From the NCBI GenBank assembly GCA_947382645.1, contig CANDAE010000008.1, positions 1-64,000 on the forward strand: DNA of 64,000 bases, read 5' to 3'. A program made the translations under genes and the position numbers. Origin of the DNA: Suilimivivens sp009774465 (lineage in GTDB: Bacteria > Bacillota > Clostridia > Lachnospirales > Lachnospiraceae). Below the pieces are notes generated by a model. It made no database searches and was not told the origin of the DNA. It was given only the letters and a program-made list of their open reading frames with translations. Of the stretch, positions 1-7,436 are shown in pieces; position 1 is the first letter of the stretch; each line of letters starts with the position of its first letter.

Positions 1-61
1 AGCCGAACCTATAGAAAAGGTAAAGAATGGCTATGACAATACTAATAGTAGGAGGCGCTAT

Positions 62-415
62 ATGGATATTTGTCCAAACTGTAAAGCAAAATTAAATATA
101 GATGAAAAGTCTTCAGGAAGATGCTTTTCATGTGGAGCAAAGTTTGAATCTTCGTTACCAAAAGATAATAACCAATTTAGTTATTTCTTAAATGATAATT
201 CGATTGCAAAAGTATTAAAAATATGTGGAATTATAATCGTAATAGTGGGAACAATAGTAAGCTTTATTGTTGCTGGTGGAAATGGAATAAAATATGAATT
301 TTCTTTATTACATTTTTTTATAGCAGAAGCCATAAGTATTATTAGTGGACTGGTTTTTGTTGGATTTTCTGAAATTATTCAATTGTTAGAGGACATTAAA
401 AATAAAATGAAATAA
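62..415 (+). CDS. Small zinc-ribbon membrane protein, unknown function
   Basis: 117 aa. The N-terminus carries two CxxC pairs (Cys4/Cys7 and Cys21/Cys24), a zinc-ribbon signature, followed by a linker and two hydrophobic segments at about residues 51-71 and 79-105, so the ribbon probably sits in the cytoplasm anchored to the membrane. The ATG at 62 is preceded by AGGAGG six bases upstream, although the frame stays open to the left edge of the window. It lies first in an AT-rich group of similar small proteins. No family is recognised; function unknown. Confidence 0.6.
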   Translation: MDICPNCKAKLNIDEKSSGRCFSCGAKFESSLPKDNNQFSYFLNDNSIAKVLKICGIIIVIVGTIVSFIVAGGNGIKYEFSLLHFFIAEAISIISGLVFVGFSEIIQLLEDIKNKMK

Positions 416-513
416 TAGTTTAAAAAGGAGATTTTGGAATTTTATACGTTTGTAGCTTGTGGAGATTTGCATATAATCTGACAATATCTAATCAAGAAAG
501 AGGGATATCTGCA

Positions 514-1152
514 TTGAGTAAAACGCATAGGAAAATAAGTTTTTATATTTTAATATTAATGATGATATATAGCTGTATGTTATTATTTTTGTGGAATGTT
601 CCATATTTATTAAGTGTAATTGAATTTTACAATAGGGGTGAGATAAAATATGGAATAATTGATGGATATATTTCAAATTCTTTTTTTCAAAGTGAAATAC
701 TATATCATTTTATATGTGGGTTATTAGGAATAACATTTTCGATATGTTTAATTATTGTGTTGGCATTATTCTTATTAAAGAAAAATATGAACAAAATATT
801 TGGCAAAATAATTATTTCACAGAATGTTGCCTTAATACTTTTTCAAGTATGGTTTAAATATTTTGTAAATAAGGCAGATGATGCCATAACCATTGATATT
901 AAATTATGGTTAGTTATTGTGTTAATTATAACAGGAATTTGTGTATTATTGTCTATTAAACAAACAATATTTTATTTGTTATTAGGCATAGTAACAATAT
1001 TACAATTGCTAAATACGGTTACTCTTGTAGTTGAATATATGGCAAGTCTTTCTATTCCACAAGTGACTTTCCGGTGTTTTAATGGTATTGTGCTGCCAAT
1101 TTTATATTGGATATTCTTAATTTTGAATATTTCCAGAGAAAAACAATATTGA
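514..1152 (+). CDS. Polytopic membrane protein, unknown function
   Basis: 212 aa from a TTG start at 514, which has an AGAGGG-type ribosome binding site at good distance; an in-frame TTG at 457 has no well-placed site. About six hydrophobic segments span nearly the whole protein, with short polar loops and no recognisable enzymatic motif. It follows the zinc-ribbon membrane protein by about 100 bases and precedes another one, so the three may be cotranscribed. Strongly AT-rich codon use compared with the rest of the window suggests an accessory, possibly transferred, origin. The function cannot be assigned. Confidence 0.5.
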   Translation: MSKTHRKISFYILILMMIYSCMLLFLWNVPYLLSVIEFYNRGEIKYGIIDGYISNSFFQSEILYHFICGLLGITFSICLIIVLALFLLKKNMNKIFGKIIISQNVALILFQVWFKYFVNKADDAITIDIKLWLVIVLIITGICVLLSIKQTIFYLLLGIVTILQLLNTVTLVVEYMASLSIPQVTFRCFNGIVLPILYWIFLILNISREKQY

Positions 1153-1195
1153 TTTTACATTATAATTTGTGAAAAGTGATAGGGAGAGATAAGAT

Positions 1196-1471
1196 ATGGA
1201 TACATTTACTGCTGTATTATTGTTAGTTTTAAGTATTGCAATATTATTAATTGTATTAGTGAAAAGAGCGGACAAAATTACTTCACCAGAAAAATATAAA
1301 AAGGAAAATCCCAAAATGAACATTGAATTAGATGAAAATGGTAATGTTAAGTGTCCTTATTGTGGCTCAACACAAATTCAGATAGTTAAAAGAGGATATC
1401 ATTGGTTTTTTGGTCTACTTGGTAGTAATCAGAATGAAAGAATTTGTGTGCATTGCATGAAAAAATTTTAA
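1196..1471 (+). CDS. Membrane-anchored zinc-ribbon protein, unknown function
   Basis: 91 aa. An N-terminal hydrophobic helix (about residues 4-23) is followed by a basic stretch, then a C-terminal zinc ribbon with CPYCGST and CVHC pairs. This order (helix, then ribbon) is the reverse of the protein at 62-415. The ATG at 1196 follows a GGGAGAG ribosome binding site. It is one of several CxxC-rich small proteins in the AT-rich left end of the window. Ribbons of the CPYCGS type bind structural zinc and often mediate protein or nucleic-acid contacts, but no specific partner can be inferred. Confidence 0.6.
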   Translation: MDTFTAVLLLVLSIAILLIVLVKRADKITSPEKYKKENPKMNIELDENGNVKCPYCGSTQIQIVKRGYHWFFGLLGSNQNERICVHCMKKF

Positions 1472-1592
1472 AAAGCAGTAAGATTGGTTAAACACATAAA
1501 TGTAACAATTATGGAGCTGTATAACAGTGTGGAGTCTGCTTGTAATATATGGTAAAATAACTTCCATAATAAGTATGGTGGAGGAACTACTA

Positions 1593-2030
1593 ATGCTTTG
1601 CTATTGTAAAAAATGTGGTAGAATAGTATTATTTCTGCTTGATAAAGATGAAAAACTATGCGATTGTTGCAAAAATATAGTATTTCCTATACCAGAACAA
1701 TATTTGAGCTCTGAATTTTCAATAAAAGAAGAATTTGAACAACAATTTATCAATGATTATATTAAAAGTTCATCAGAATTTGATCAATATCTTTTTGAAC
1801 ATAGGGATGAAATATTAGCAAAGCAGTCTGCTGAGTTTAATGCTAAGATGGAGCATGGTGAAACAGTATTGGAAGAGATGAGCAGAAACCCTAAGTGTAC
1901 TTACTGTGGTTCTACCAATATAAGAAAAATTGGATTACTAAGTCGTGTCATTTCAACAGAATTATGGGGGCTAGGAAGTAAAAAGATAGGAAAACAGTTT
2001 CATTGCAATCATTGTGGTGCTGATTTTTAG
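1593..2030 (+). CDS. Double zinc-ribbon protein, unknown function
   Basis: 145 aa from the ATG at 1593, chosen because GGTGGAGG lies eight bases upstream; a GTG at 1527 is in frame but lacks a site. The N-terminus has CYCKKCG and CDCCK pairs, the middle is acidic and helical, and the C-terminus has a second ribbon (CTYCGST and CNHCG). The C-terminal ribbon resembles that of the preceding gene, which suggests duplication within this patch. No membrane segment is seen, so it is probably cytosolic. Function unknown. Confidence 0.55.
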   Translation: MLCYCKKCGRIVLFLLDKDEKLCDCCKNIVFPIPEQYLSSEFSIKEEFEQQFINDYIKSSSEFDQYLFEHRDEILAKQSAEFNAKMEHGETVLEEMSRNPKCTYCGSTNIRKIGLLSRVISTELWGLGSKKIGKQFHCNHCGADF

Positions 2031-2131
2031 GTTTTATATTTAATAATTAAATCATTTTGAACTTTCTTATATTTCTATGTAAGAATGAGGAATGGGAGCA
2101 TATTTTTTCAATTCTTATATCTGTTTGCAAT

Positions 2132-2778
2132 CTATTTTATTAAATCAAAATAATCATATATGATAGTTAATTGTCCATAGTCGGATTCAGTACCATTTCT
2201 TACAATTGTCAATTTTTTAACCCCTTTAATATCAATAGAAAACGGTAATGGATCACTATTAATATTTATAGGATCTGTTCTGCCAAGAAATTTATTATCT
2301 GAAAACCTGTATAATGTTCAATGCCATTAATATCAATAAAACAGTCAGAATCATATTGATCTGAATGATCAAACCAATACTTTTCATTGCTGTTAATGGC
2401 AGGCAGGTCGAATATACTTTTAGTATTGTCGTGTTCTATTTCAGGAGTACTTTCCTTGGACGCCAATAGTTGAGAAATTTCAGTATTTAAATTTTGAATT
2501 TCATTATGCAATTCATCATTTTCTTGTTCGACTTTTTGTTTTTCTTCTGTTAAAGCAAGATATTCCTCTGTTAAAACAGCGTGTTCTCCTTGCAAAGAGT
2601 TGTATGAGGCGTTGGTGTGTGATGCACTAATATAAGTACAGGCAAGAGTAAAAAAACCGCCAATAACTGCTCCAACGACTACTGATATTATATTATATCG
2701 TCCGGTTATATGAGCGACTTTTTCAGAAAGGGCATATTTGATATTTGCAGTATCTTTATTATTTTCGATTTCTTGTTA
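2132..2778 (-). pseudogene. Broken NPCBM-like membrane/coiled-coil protein gene
   Basis: Reading the minus strand from 2778 gives a frame with a transmembrane stretch (about 2640-2690), a heptad-like Glu/Leu/Gln-rich coiled coil, and a C-terminal segment with YWFDHSDQYDS and GIEHYTGF. That frame has no ATG, GTG or TTG start before 2595 and stops at 2266. One base out of frame at a run of T near 2288, the sequence continues as DNKFLGRTD ... LPFSIDIKGVKKLTI ... YGQLTIIYDYFDLIK and stops at 2132, which is how NPCBM-like domains end. It therefore looks like a gene with a single-base frameshift that also lost its 5' end at the junction near 2778. Confidence 0.6.
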
Positions 2779-2779
2779 T

Positions 2780-3260
2780 TTTCCTCCGTTTCTTCCACTC
2801 CGGCCAGGAGGACTCCGTAGCATTATCCTGTTTCTTCCTGCGCAGGCAGGGCTGTGTAAGAAGCAGGAGAGCAGTATCACTCTTTTGGTTTCTACTCAGT
2901 CACGAGCAAGTTTTCCTTCTTGGTTTGGAGTACCTGTTACAAGCCTTTCGACTCAGAATCGTTTATACTCTCTGAACACGTCCCTGTCTGAATGAACAGA
3001 TTTAGGATTTCCGCTGCTGATTGGTGGTTTAGTCTCTTCCACAAGACCTGCCACTTAGCGTTTCCGCATATGACCTGCCGCATATTTTCCTGCCATTGCT
3101 GGCATCCTTTCGGAGTGCATATCACGCTCACCGTTTCCAGTCACGTTGTAGCCATGCGGCACTATTTATTCACTATAATTTAGCTTCCCAGCACTGAGGA
3201 AACAGCATTCCTCAATTACGATTCACTTTATAGAACATCATGAGTTGACCAGATTCATAC
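2780..3260 (-). ncRNA. Structured RNA remnant, probably a truncated group II intron
   Basis: This stretch has no convincing coding frame. Read on the minus strand, it contains four closely spaced hairpins with GNRA loops: ACTG-GAAA-CGGT (3130-3141), TCC-GAAA-GGA (3105-3114), TGCCA-GCAA-TGGCA (3091-3104) and GCG-GAAA-CGC (3058-3067). The order and the segments GTGATATG, CAGCAATGGCAGG and GCGGAAACGCTAAG resemble domain I of bacterial group II introns as I remember them. No reverse transcriptase frame and no domain V are visible, so both the intron-encoded protein and the 3' end would be missing. The limits are approximate. Confidence 0.45.
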
Positions 3261-3331
3261 ATTCCTGCCCTTGCAATTCTTTCATCAGGAATCACTTGGG
3301 CATGAAGGGCATATTCAAAACAAAAAACAGT
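3212..3331 (-). pseudogene. Unassigned protein-like fragment downstream of a stop codon
   Basis: A 39-codon minus-strand frame continues directly, in phase, after the stop codon of the tape-measure-like gene (stop at 3332-3334). It reads FEYALHAQVIPDERIARAG, then MYESGQLMMFYKVNRN, and stops at 3212. The composition is protein-like rather than random. It has no start with a ribosome binding site. It may be the tail of another gene joined here by deletion, next to the structured RNA remnant. The family is not recognised. Confidence 0.25.
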
Positions 3332-3709
3332 TTATGAAATCCGTACACTGATACGGTATTTACCGATGTTCTTAATATAATCAGAAATTTTAGTGGTGAC
3401 CTGCTTTCCGAAGGTTTTCAGAAAGCTGTCTGCCTTTTTGGTACCGGTATCGGAGAGATTGACAGCGCCTAAAGCCTTTTCTACCTGACTGGTGAGGCTT
3501 TTTAAGGCGGAAGGAGAAAAGTTAATAGTGGTGACAGTTGCCTTTAAAGATTTTAACTGGTCGGTCAGTTTCTTTAAGGCAGCGTCGTCAAGGGTTCCGC
3601 TGATTTTCAGCTTGTCAATTTTTTTCTCCAGATCACGTATTTGCTTATTAATGGTATGGCGGCTGGGCAGTTCGACAGCAGCCTGGATTTTCATGTCATA
3701 TTTGTCCAT
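3332..3709 (-). CDS. Tape-measure-like phage tail protein, N-terminal fragment
   Basis: 125 aa. The sequence begins KIQAAVELPSRHTINKQIR, then has amphipathic helical repeats rich in Lys, Leu, Ser and Thr (DLEKKIDKLKISG, LTDQLKSLKATV, NFSPSALKSLTSQVEKAL). This is the usual start of long tail tape-measure or tail-fibre-like proteins in Clostridia phages, which run to many hundreds of residues. Here it ends after 125 residues beside the intron-like remnant, so it is probably truncated. It is the last gene of the minus-strand phage-type cassette. The family call is by resemblance only. Confidence 0.45.
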   Translation of the reverse strand: MDKYDMKIQAAVELPSRHTINKQIRDLEKKIDKLKISGTLDDAALKKLTDQLKSLKATVTTINFSPSALKSLTSQVEKALGAVNLSDTGTKKADSFLKTFGKQVTTKISDYIKNIGKYRISVRIS

Positions 3710-3769
3710 AGATTAAAAACCATCCTTTCCATGTTGACTTTTGCGTACAGCGCGGCAGAATAAACCTTT

Positions 3770-4228
3770 TCACTCCATGATTAATTTTGTTTCAACCGGA
3801 ATAACAGGCAGATGATTGATGCAGTATTCAAATTTCACATCGCCGCTGTGGTTTCCGCCAACACCTTTATATGCTGTGTGCAGGTTCGTGAATTCGTCAA
3901 CTTCATCATCAGGGATGCCTTTGATGGAGATGTAGTATTTGTACTTTTCATTAATCTTGTCTGCCAGTATTTCTCTTTGGGCAGCCATCAGGTTGTCAAG
4001 CAGCATGGATTCTTCGTATTTTTTTTGCAGGACAGCCAGGCTTTGGGCGGTTTGCAAAAGAAGCTCATGCTCCTGCCGATGTTTTCTCATCCATCTGGTT
4101 TCCAGCCCCAGCTTGTTTATGAGCCATTCCAGCAAAGAAGCCGCCGCCTTTATTCCCATAAGAATGACAAAGACGGAAATAAATACGGAAGAAAAATCTA
4201 CTTTGGCTAATGCAAGGATATCATTCAT
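3770..4228 (-). CDS. Phage membrane-anchored coiled-coil protein of the lysis module
   Basis: 152 aa from the ATG at 4228, which overlaps the end of the lysozyme gene by eight bases; the longer frame to 4354 lies inside that gene and is unlikely. One hydrophobic helix (about residues 10-30, SSVFISVFVILMGIKAAASL) is followed by a basic, Gln/Glu/Leu-rich coiled coil (RKHRQEHELLLQTAQSL) and a small C-terminal domain. Proteins of this layout sit beside endolysins in many Firmicute phages and may help lysis or anchor the tail. Translational coupling to the lysozyme supports a lysis role. Exact function unknown. Confidence 0.5.
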   Translation of the reverse strand: MNDILALAKVDFSSVFISVFVILMGIKAAASLLEWLINKLGLETRWMRKHRQEHELLLQTAQSLAVLQKKYEESMLLDNLMAAQREILADKINEKYKYYISIKGIPDDEVDEFTNLHTAYKGVGGNHSGDVKFEYCINHLPVIPVETKLIME

Positions 4229-4907
4229 TGGCGGCACCGCCATAAATGACGTTAAAGTCCACATTGCCATTGATACCGGAAATCTGGCCGCTTGAGGTAT
4301 ACTGCCATGCATAAATATCTCTGCCGATGCTTGAACCGGGATTGTATTTTTCATTGGGATTTACTGAAATGTCCATTTTTTTGTAGGAATTGTAATACCT
4401 TGCAATCCAGTAGTTGTCACAGTCTATGGTGTAAGGTTTAAGGTAAGACTGATAAAAGGACATTCCTGTGTAGACGCCGAAGGGATATCCGGCCTCTGTA
4501 ATTACATCCCTGTATGCGTGGATGATATCTTTTAACAGCGGGCCAAGTCCCTGTTGGCATTTATCTTCCACATCCAGCCAAATCATGCACTTTCTTCCGT
4601 TTAAAACAGAAAGCACTCTTTTCGCATCTGTTTTGGCTTTTTCAGTGGAAACAGCGTAGGAATAATTGTATACGCCGGATACGGTGACGCCGGCATCCTG
4701 ACAGCCTTTCCAGTTCTGCTCAAATTTGGTATCGGGAGTTAAATTTTTCCGGATTATTTTCAGGATTGCCTGATGAACGCCTGCTGACTTTACCTGCTCC
4801 CAGTTAATATTGCCCTGATAAGAGCTTACATCCACACATTTATTCGTGCTTTTGTCAGATGTAAGGGGAGGTTGTAAAGCGCACTGACAGTTACTTTTTG
4901 TCATCAT
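4221..4907 (-). CDS. GH25 lysozyme (phage endolysin)
   Basis: 228 aa from the ATG at 4907 (AAAGGGG upstream); the frame extends to 4958 without a better site. It is a single GH25 muramidase domain that cleaves the MurNAc-GlcNAc bond of peptidoglycan. Visible family features are VDVSSYQGNINW (Asp26), GVYNYSYA, the catalytic MIWLDVED with Asp112 and Glu114, GVYTGMSFY, YWIARY, and the closing AWQYTSSG and GNVDFNV. There is no signal peptide, so export needs the holin encoded immediately upstream. No separate cell-wall-binding domain is present. Confidence 0.85.
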   Translation of the reverse strand: MMTKSNCQCALQPPLTSDKSTNKCVDVSSYQGNINWEQVKSAGVHQAILKIIRKNLTPDTKFEQNWKGCQDAGVTVSGVYNYSYAVSTEKAKTDAKRVLSVLNGRKCMIWLDVEDKCQQGLGPLLKDIIHAYRDVITEAGYPFGVYTGMSFYQSYLKPYTIDCDNYWIARYYNSYKKMDISVNPNEKYNPGSSIGRDIYAWQYTSSGQISGINGNVDFNVIYGGAANE

Positions 4908-4965
4908 AAGATTTGCCCCTTTCTTATATGAGCTGCAATTTGGCAATTGCATACTCAAATATAAT

Positions 4966-5379
4966 TTAAATTTTGGCTGAATTTACAGCGGCTTCTATTT
5001 TCAGTTTCAGCCATTTATCAAAAGAACCGTATAGCTGTTCAATTGTCTTTTTAGTCTGATCGGAGATCAGATTAATGGCTTCTACATAGGCCCGGTTGAA
5101 GGCTTCTTCCTGCGCCTTTTTGTCAAAGTGCCCACTGGCTTTCAGAGAATCTGTATAGACCTGATTTACATAAAGGACAGCATCCATAACGTCAGATAAG
5201 GCGCTTTCGATGATCTGTCCAAGCACTTCATTTTTGGCAGCATCGGAAATCAGGCCGCTTTCAATGATTTTTGCCTTGATCAGGTTGACCGCATAAGCGG
5301 CAATTACCGGAAGAATTGCGGTTAATACAATATATAAAACATAGTTAAGCACTTCTGAAATTTCCATCATTTCATACAT
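4966..5379 (-). CDS. Phage holin, LLH family
   Basis: 137 aa. An N-terminal transmembrane helix (about residues 8-30, LNYVLYIVLTAILPVIAAYAV) is followed by an amphipathic helical region with DAVLYVNQVYTDSLKASGHF and AFNRAYVEAINLIS, matching the LLH holin family (variable N-terminal helix, conserved V-x-Q-T/V-Y-V-D-x-L-K core). Holins oligomerise in the membrane at the end of infection and let the endolysin reach the wall. The ATG at 5379 has AGGAGG eight bases upstream. The lysozyme gene follows after about 60 bases, giving the usual holin-endolysin pair. Confidence 0.75.
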   Translation of the reverse strand: MYEMMEISEVLNYVLYIVLTAILPVIAAYAVNLIKAKIIESGLISDAAKNEVLGQIIESALSDVMDAVLYVNQVYTDSLKASGHFDKKAQEEAFNRAYVEAINLISDQTKKTIEQLYGSFDKWLKLKIEAAVNSAKI

Positions 5380-5391
5380 ACAATAAACCTC

Positions 5392-5556
5392 CTAATCGGA
5401 ATTGATCTTGATTCTTGCTTCCTTAAGGCGCGCCATGTATTCCTGAAAGCATTCGGGAGAACAGGTCATTGCGCGCCAGGAGCTTATTCGTTTACTGTCC
5501 AGACAGCAAAAGTATTCTTTGCCGCAAACCCGGCATACGGTATTTGGTTTGTTCAA
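5392..5556 (-). CDS. Small phage zinc-finger protein (54 aa)
   Basis: A short gene between the structural-type gene and the holin. From a TTG at 5556, with GAGGTG about seven bases upstream, it reads 54 codons to a TAG at 5392. The peptide has CRVCGKEYFC near the N-terminus and TCSPECFQEYM further on, spacing typical of a treble-clef or zinc-ribbon small phage protein, then a helical RLKEARIK tail. Small zinc-finger proteins like this are common among phage late genes, where they are thought to bind DNA or structural proteins. The start and function are inferred. Confidence 0.55.
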   Translation of the reverse strand: MNKPNTVCRVCGKEYFCCLDSKRISSWRAMTCSPECFQEYMARLKEARIKINSD

Positions 5557-5631
5557 AGCACTTCACCTCGTAAAAGGGGGCGGCTGTGTGCCGCCCCCGA
5601 TTGATAGATAGATTGCCTGCAAAGTAAGGCA

Positions 5632-6435
5632 TCAGCTTTCTGCGTTAGCCATGTCATACTTTCTAAGCGTCCAGAGATTTTTGCTGTCGCCTGCACATGC
5701 CTTTGTGAGAGATTCGATTTCGATTCCCTGAACTGCAGCCTGATCGCCGGCAGACAAATCAATAGTTCCGGAAATTTTGCCCTTTGACAGGTATAACTGT
5801 AAAGGCACGTCCGCCTCTGTGCAAAGGTCGGTAAACCAGGCGTCTACGATTACCTCTCCCGTCATGCTGAATTTGTTTGCATCATTGGAGATTTCCTCAT
5901 ATTCAGAGAATACAGGGTAGTAGTCCACGATTACGGTATCGCCTGCAGAAAAGGCACTGGTGGGAAGAGTGATTGTTTTTGTTTCCGGCGCATAGGCAAA
6001 TTCTTTAGCAGATGCTGTTGCATTCTGGGTATAGGCGTCACCGGGCAGTCCGTTGGAATCTGCCTTGTAGAGATACCTTACTTCATTTCCTATAGTGCCG
6101 GCTGCTTTGTAAGACAATGTAACGGTGTCTTCTCCGCTCTTTACTTCAAATTCTTCTCTGATTAAAACAGCGGAACCGTTTGTAACCTTCACGATTTCGG
6201 AGCCTACCTGCAGGGCAAGATAGCCTTCATCCACAGAACCGTTTTCAGCAGTGATGCTTGCAACTTTGTTTACGTCAAAGGCAGCAAGCTTTGCACCGTC
6301 CTGTCCCTCTGCGTACACAGTTTCCTGTGAGCCTGTGATCTTAAAATTCTTCAGGTCATTTAAGGTTACCTTGTGCTTTTTGGTTGCGGAATCATTGATG
6401 ATGATTCTCCTTACTTTTTTGAATGCATACTTCAT
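5632..6435 (-). CDS. Phage structural-type protein, probably tail or capsid subunit
   Basis: 267 aa. Apart from a basic N-terminus (KYAFKKVRRIIINDS), the protein is acidic, beta-rich, and poor in Cys and Trp, with many Val-Thr-Ser strands (DTVTLSYKAAGTIGNEVRY, KTITLPTSAFSAGDTVIVDYYP) and an Ig-like or tail-tube-like feel. EVIVDAWFTDLCTEADVPLQ near the C-terminus resembles segments of phage tail tube or decoration proteins. The ATG at 6435 has AAGGAGG upstream. It sits between a likely assembly protein and the lysis module, as tail genes usually do. The specific family is not recognised. Confidence 0.4.
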   Translation of the reverse strand: MKYAFKKVRRIIINDSATKKHKVTLNDLKNFKITGSQETVYAEGQDGAKLAAFDVNKVASITAENGSVDEGYLALQVGSEIVKVTNGSAVLIREEFEVKSGEDTVTLSYKAAGTIGNEVRYLYKADSNGLPGDAYTQNATASAKEFAYAPETKTITLPTSAFSAGDTVIVDYYPVFSEYEEISNDANKFSMTGEVIVDAWFTDLCTEADVPLQLYLSKGKISGTIDLSAGDQAAVQGIEIESLTKACAGDSKNLWTLRKYDMANAES

Positions 6436-6531
6436 TTCTAATCCTCCTTGTTTTCCGGAGGAAAATCCGAGCCCCTCTGGCGAGGAGAGGATTTAACCTC
6501 CTTGTCCTTGTTTTTTATAAGAAAAGACCGG

Positions 6532-7347
6532 TCATTTTAACCAGTCTAATTCTTTTTTGTTAATGTCCTTGAAGCGGAGGGTTCCGTGATAGATACCGTC
6601 CAGCAGATGGTCTGCATAATCTTTCCGGTTATTGATGGCAAGGGCTTCATTTAACCAGTAAATTTTACAGTCGCCTATTTGAAAAGGGGAAATAGAGCCA
6701 TTGGTGCAAAAGCAGCCGGCGGACATCAAATGTCCTAAAAGATCGGAATCTTCCTCTTGTTTTTTCTTCCGTCTTTTTGACTTTTTAATTTCTTCCCGCA
6801 TATCCTCAATAAGAACACGTCTTGCGTTTTCATCAGCAGGATGGATTCTGTCTGAGTGGTCAATTTTGTTAACCGCCTTCACCCACTGATAAATGTATTC
6901 AAAGATTTCCTGATTAATCTGGCAGGAAGGCTCCTCCTCGTCGTAAAAGCAGGGACTTCCATCCTGATAGAGCCCCTTTTTAAAATGATGTTTTTCTACC
7001 ATAAAAAATTGAAGGGCGTCTGTGATCTGGTCTTTGGGATGAATTTGGTAAGCGTCATATTCTGCTTTGTTTTCCTCATAATTTGCAATGCAGTTATCCC
7101 ACTGGAGATGAAAGACTTCATAGGGGGAGGTTTCCAGATAGTTCTTTCCCATATCGTCCAGCATCACCATATTTAAGTAGGGATCAGCCAGCAGAAGTTG
7201 AATGTAATTCCAGTAAAGGAGATCGGGAGCGGATGACTGGCTGACAGATAAAATTTCCTTTATGGAAGGGTGGTGCAGGGTGATGGAAGAAGTAAGTTTA
7301 AAATCTTCCCCTGACATTAAAAATGCCTTGCTGTAAGTTATATCCAT
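6532..7347 (-). CDS. Phage-cassette protein, unknown; possible tail assembly protein
   Basis: 271 aa from the ATG at 7347 (AGAGGA upstream; the frame is open to 7368). It is soluble and mainly helical, with aromatic residues scattered in the first half (LLYWNYIQLLLADPYLN), a lysine-rich patch KKSKRRKKKQEED near residue 190, and a C-terminal part ending HGTLRFKDINKKELDWL. The position, directly upstream of the structural-type protein, and the size fit a tail assembly chaperone or similar, but no motif proves it. Its reading frame is clear and codon use is that of the cassette. Confidence 0.35.
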   Translation of the reverse strand: MDITYSKAFLMSGEDFKLTSSITLHHPSIKEILSVSQSSAPDLLYWNYIQLLLADPYLNMVMLDDMGKNYLETSPYEVFHLQWDNCIANYEENKAEYDAYQIHPKDQITDALQFFMVEKHHFKKGLYQDGSPCFYDEEEPSCQINQEIFEYIYQWVKAVNKIDHSDRIHPADENARRVLIEDMREEIKKSKRRKKKQEEDSDLLGHLMSAGCFCTNGSISPFQIGDCKIYWLNEALAINNRKDYADHLLDGIYHGTLRFKDINKKELDWLK

Positions 7348-7436
7348 ATGAATTTCCTCTTTTTGCATTTGTTAAAAAGTACACTGCTTTCCATATTTGA
7401 TATATAGCTGCAAAAAAACAGCAGTTTTCATTGCTA

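Noticed and set aside
2738..3183. Several open frames on both strands of 75-85 codons
   Set aside because: They overlap the hairpin-rich region, have no ribosome binding site and lack protein-like composition.
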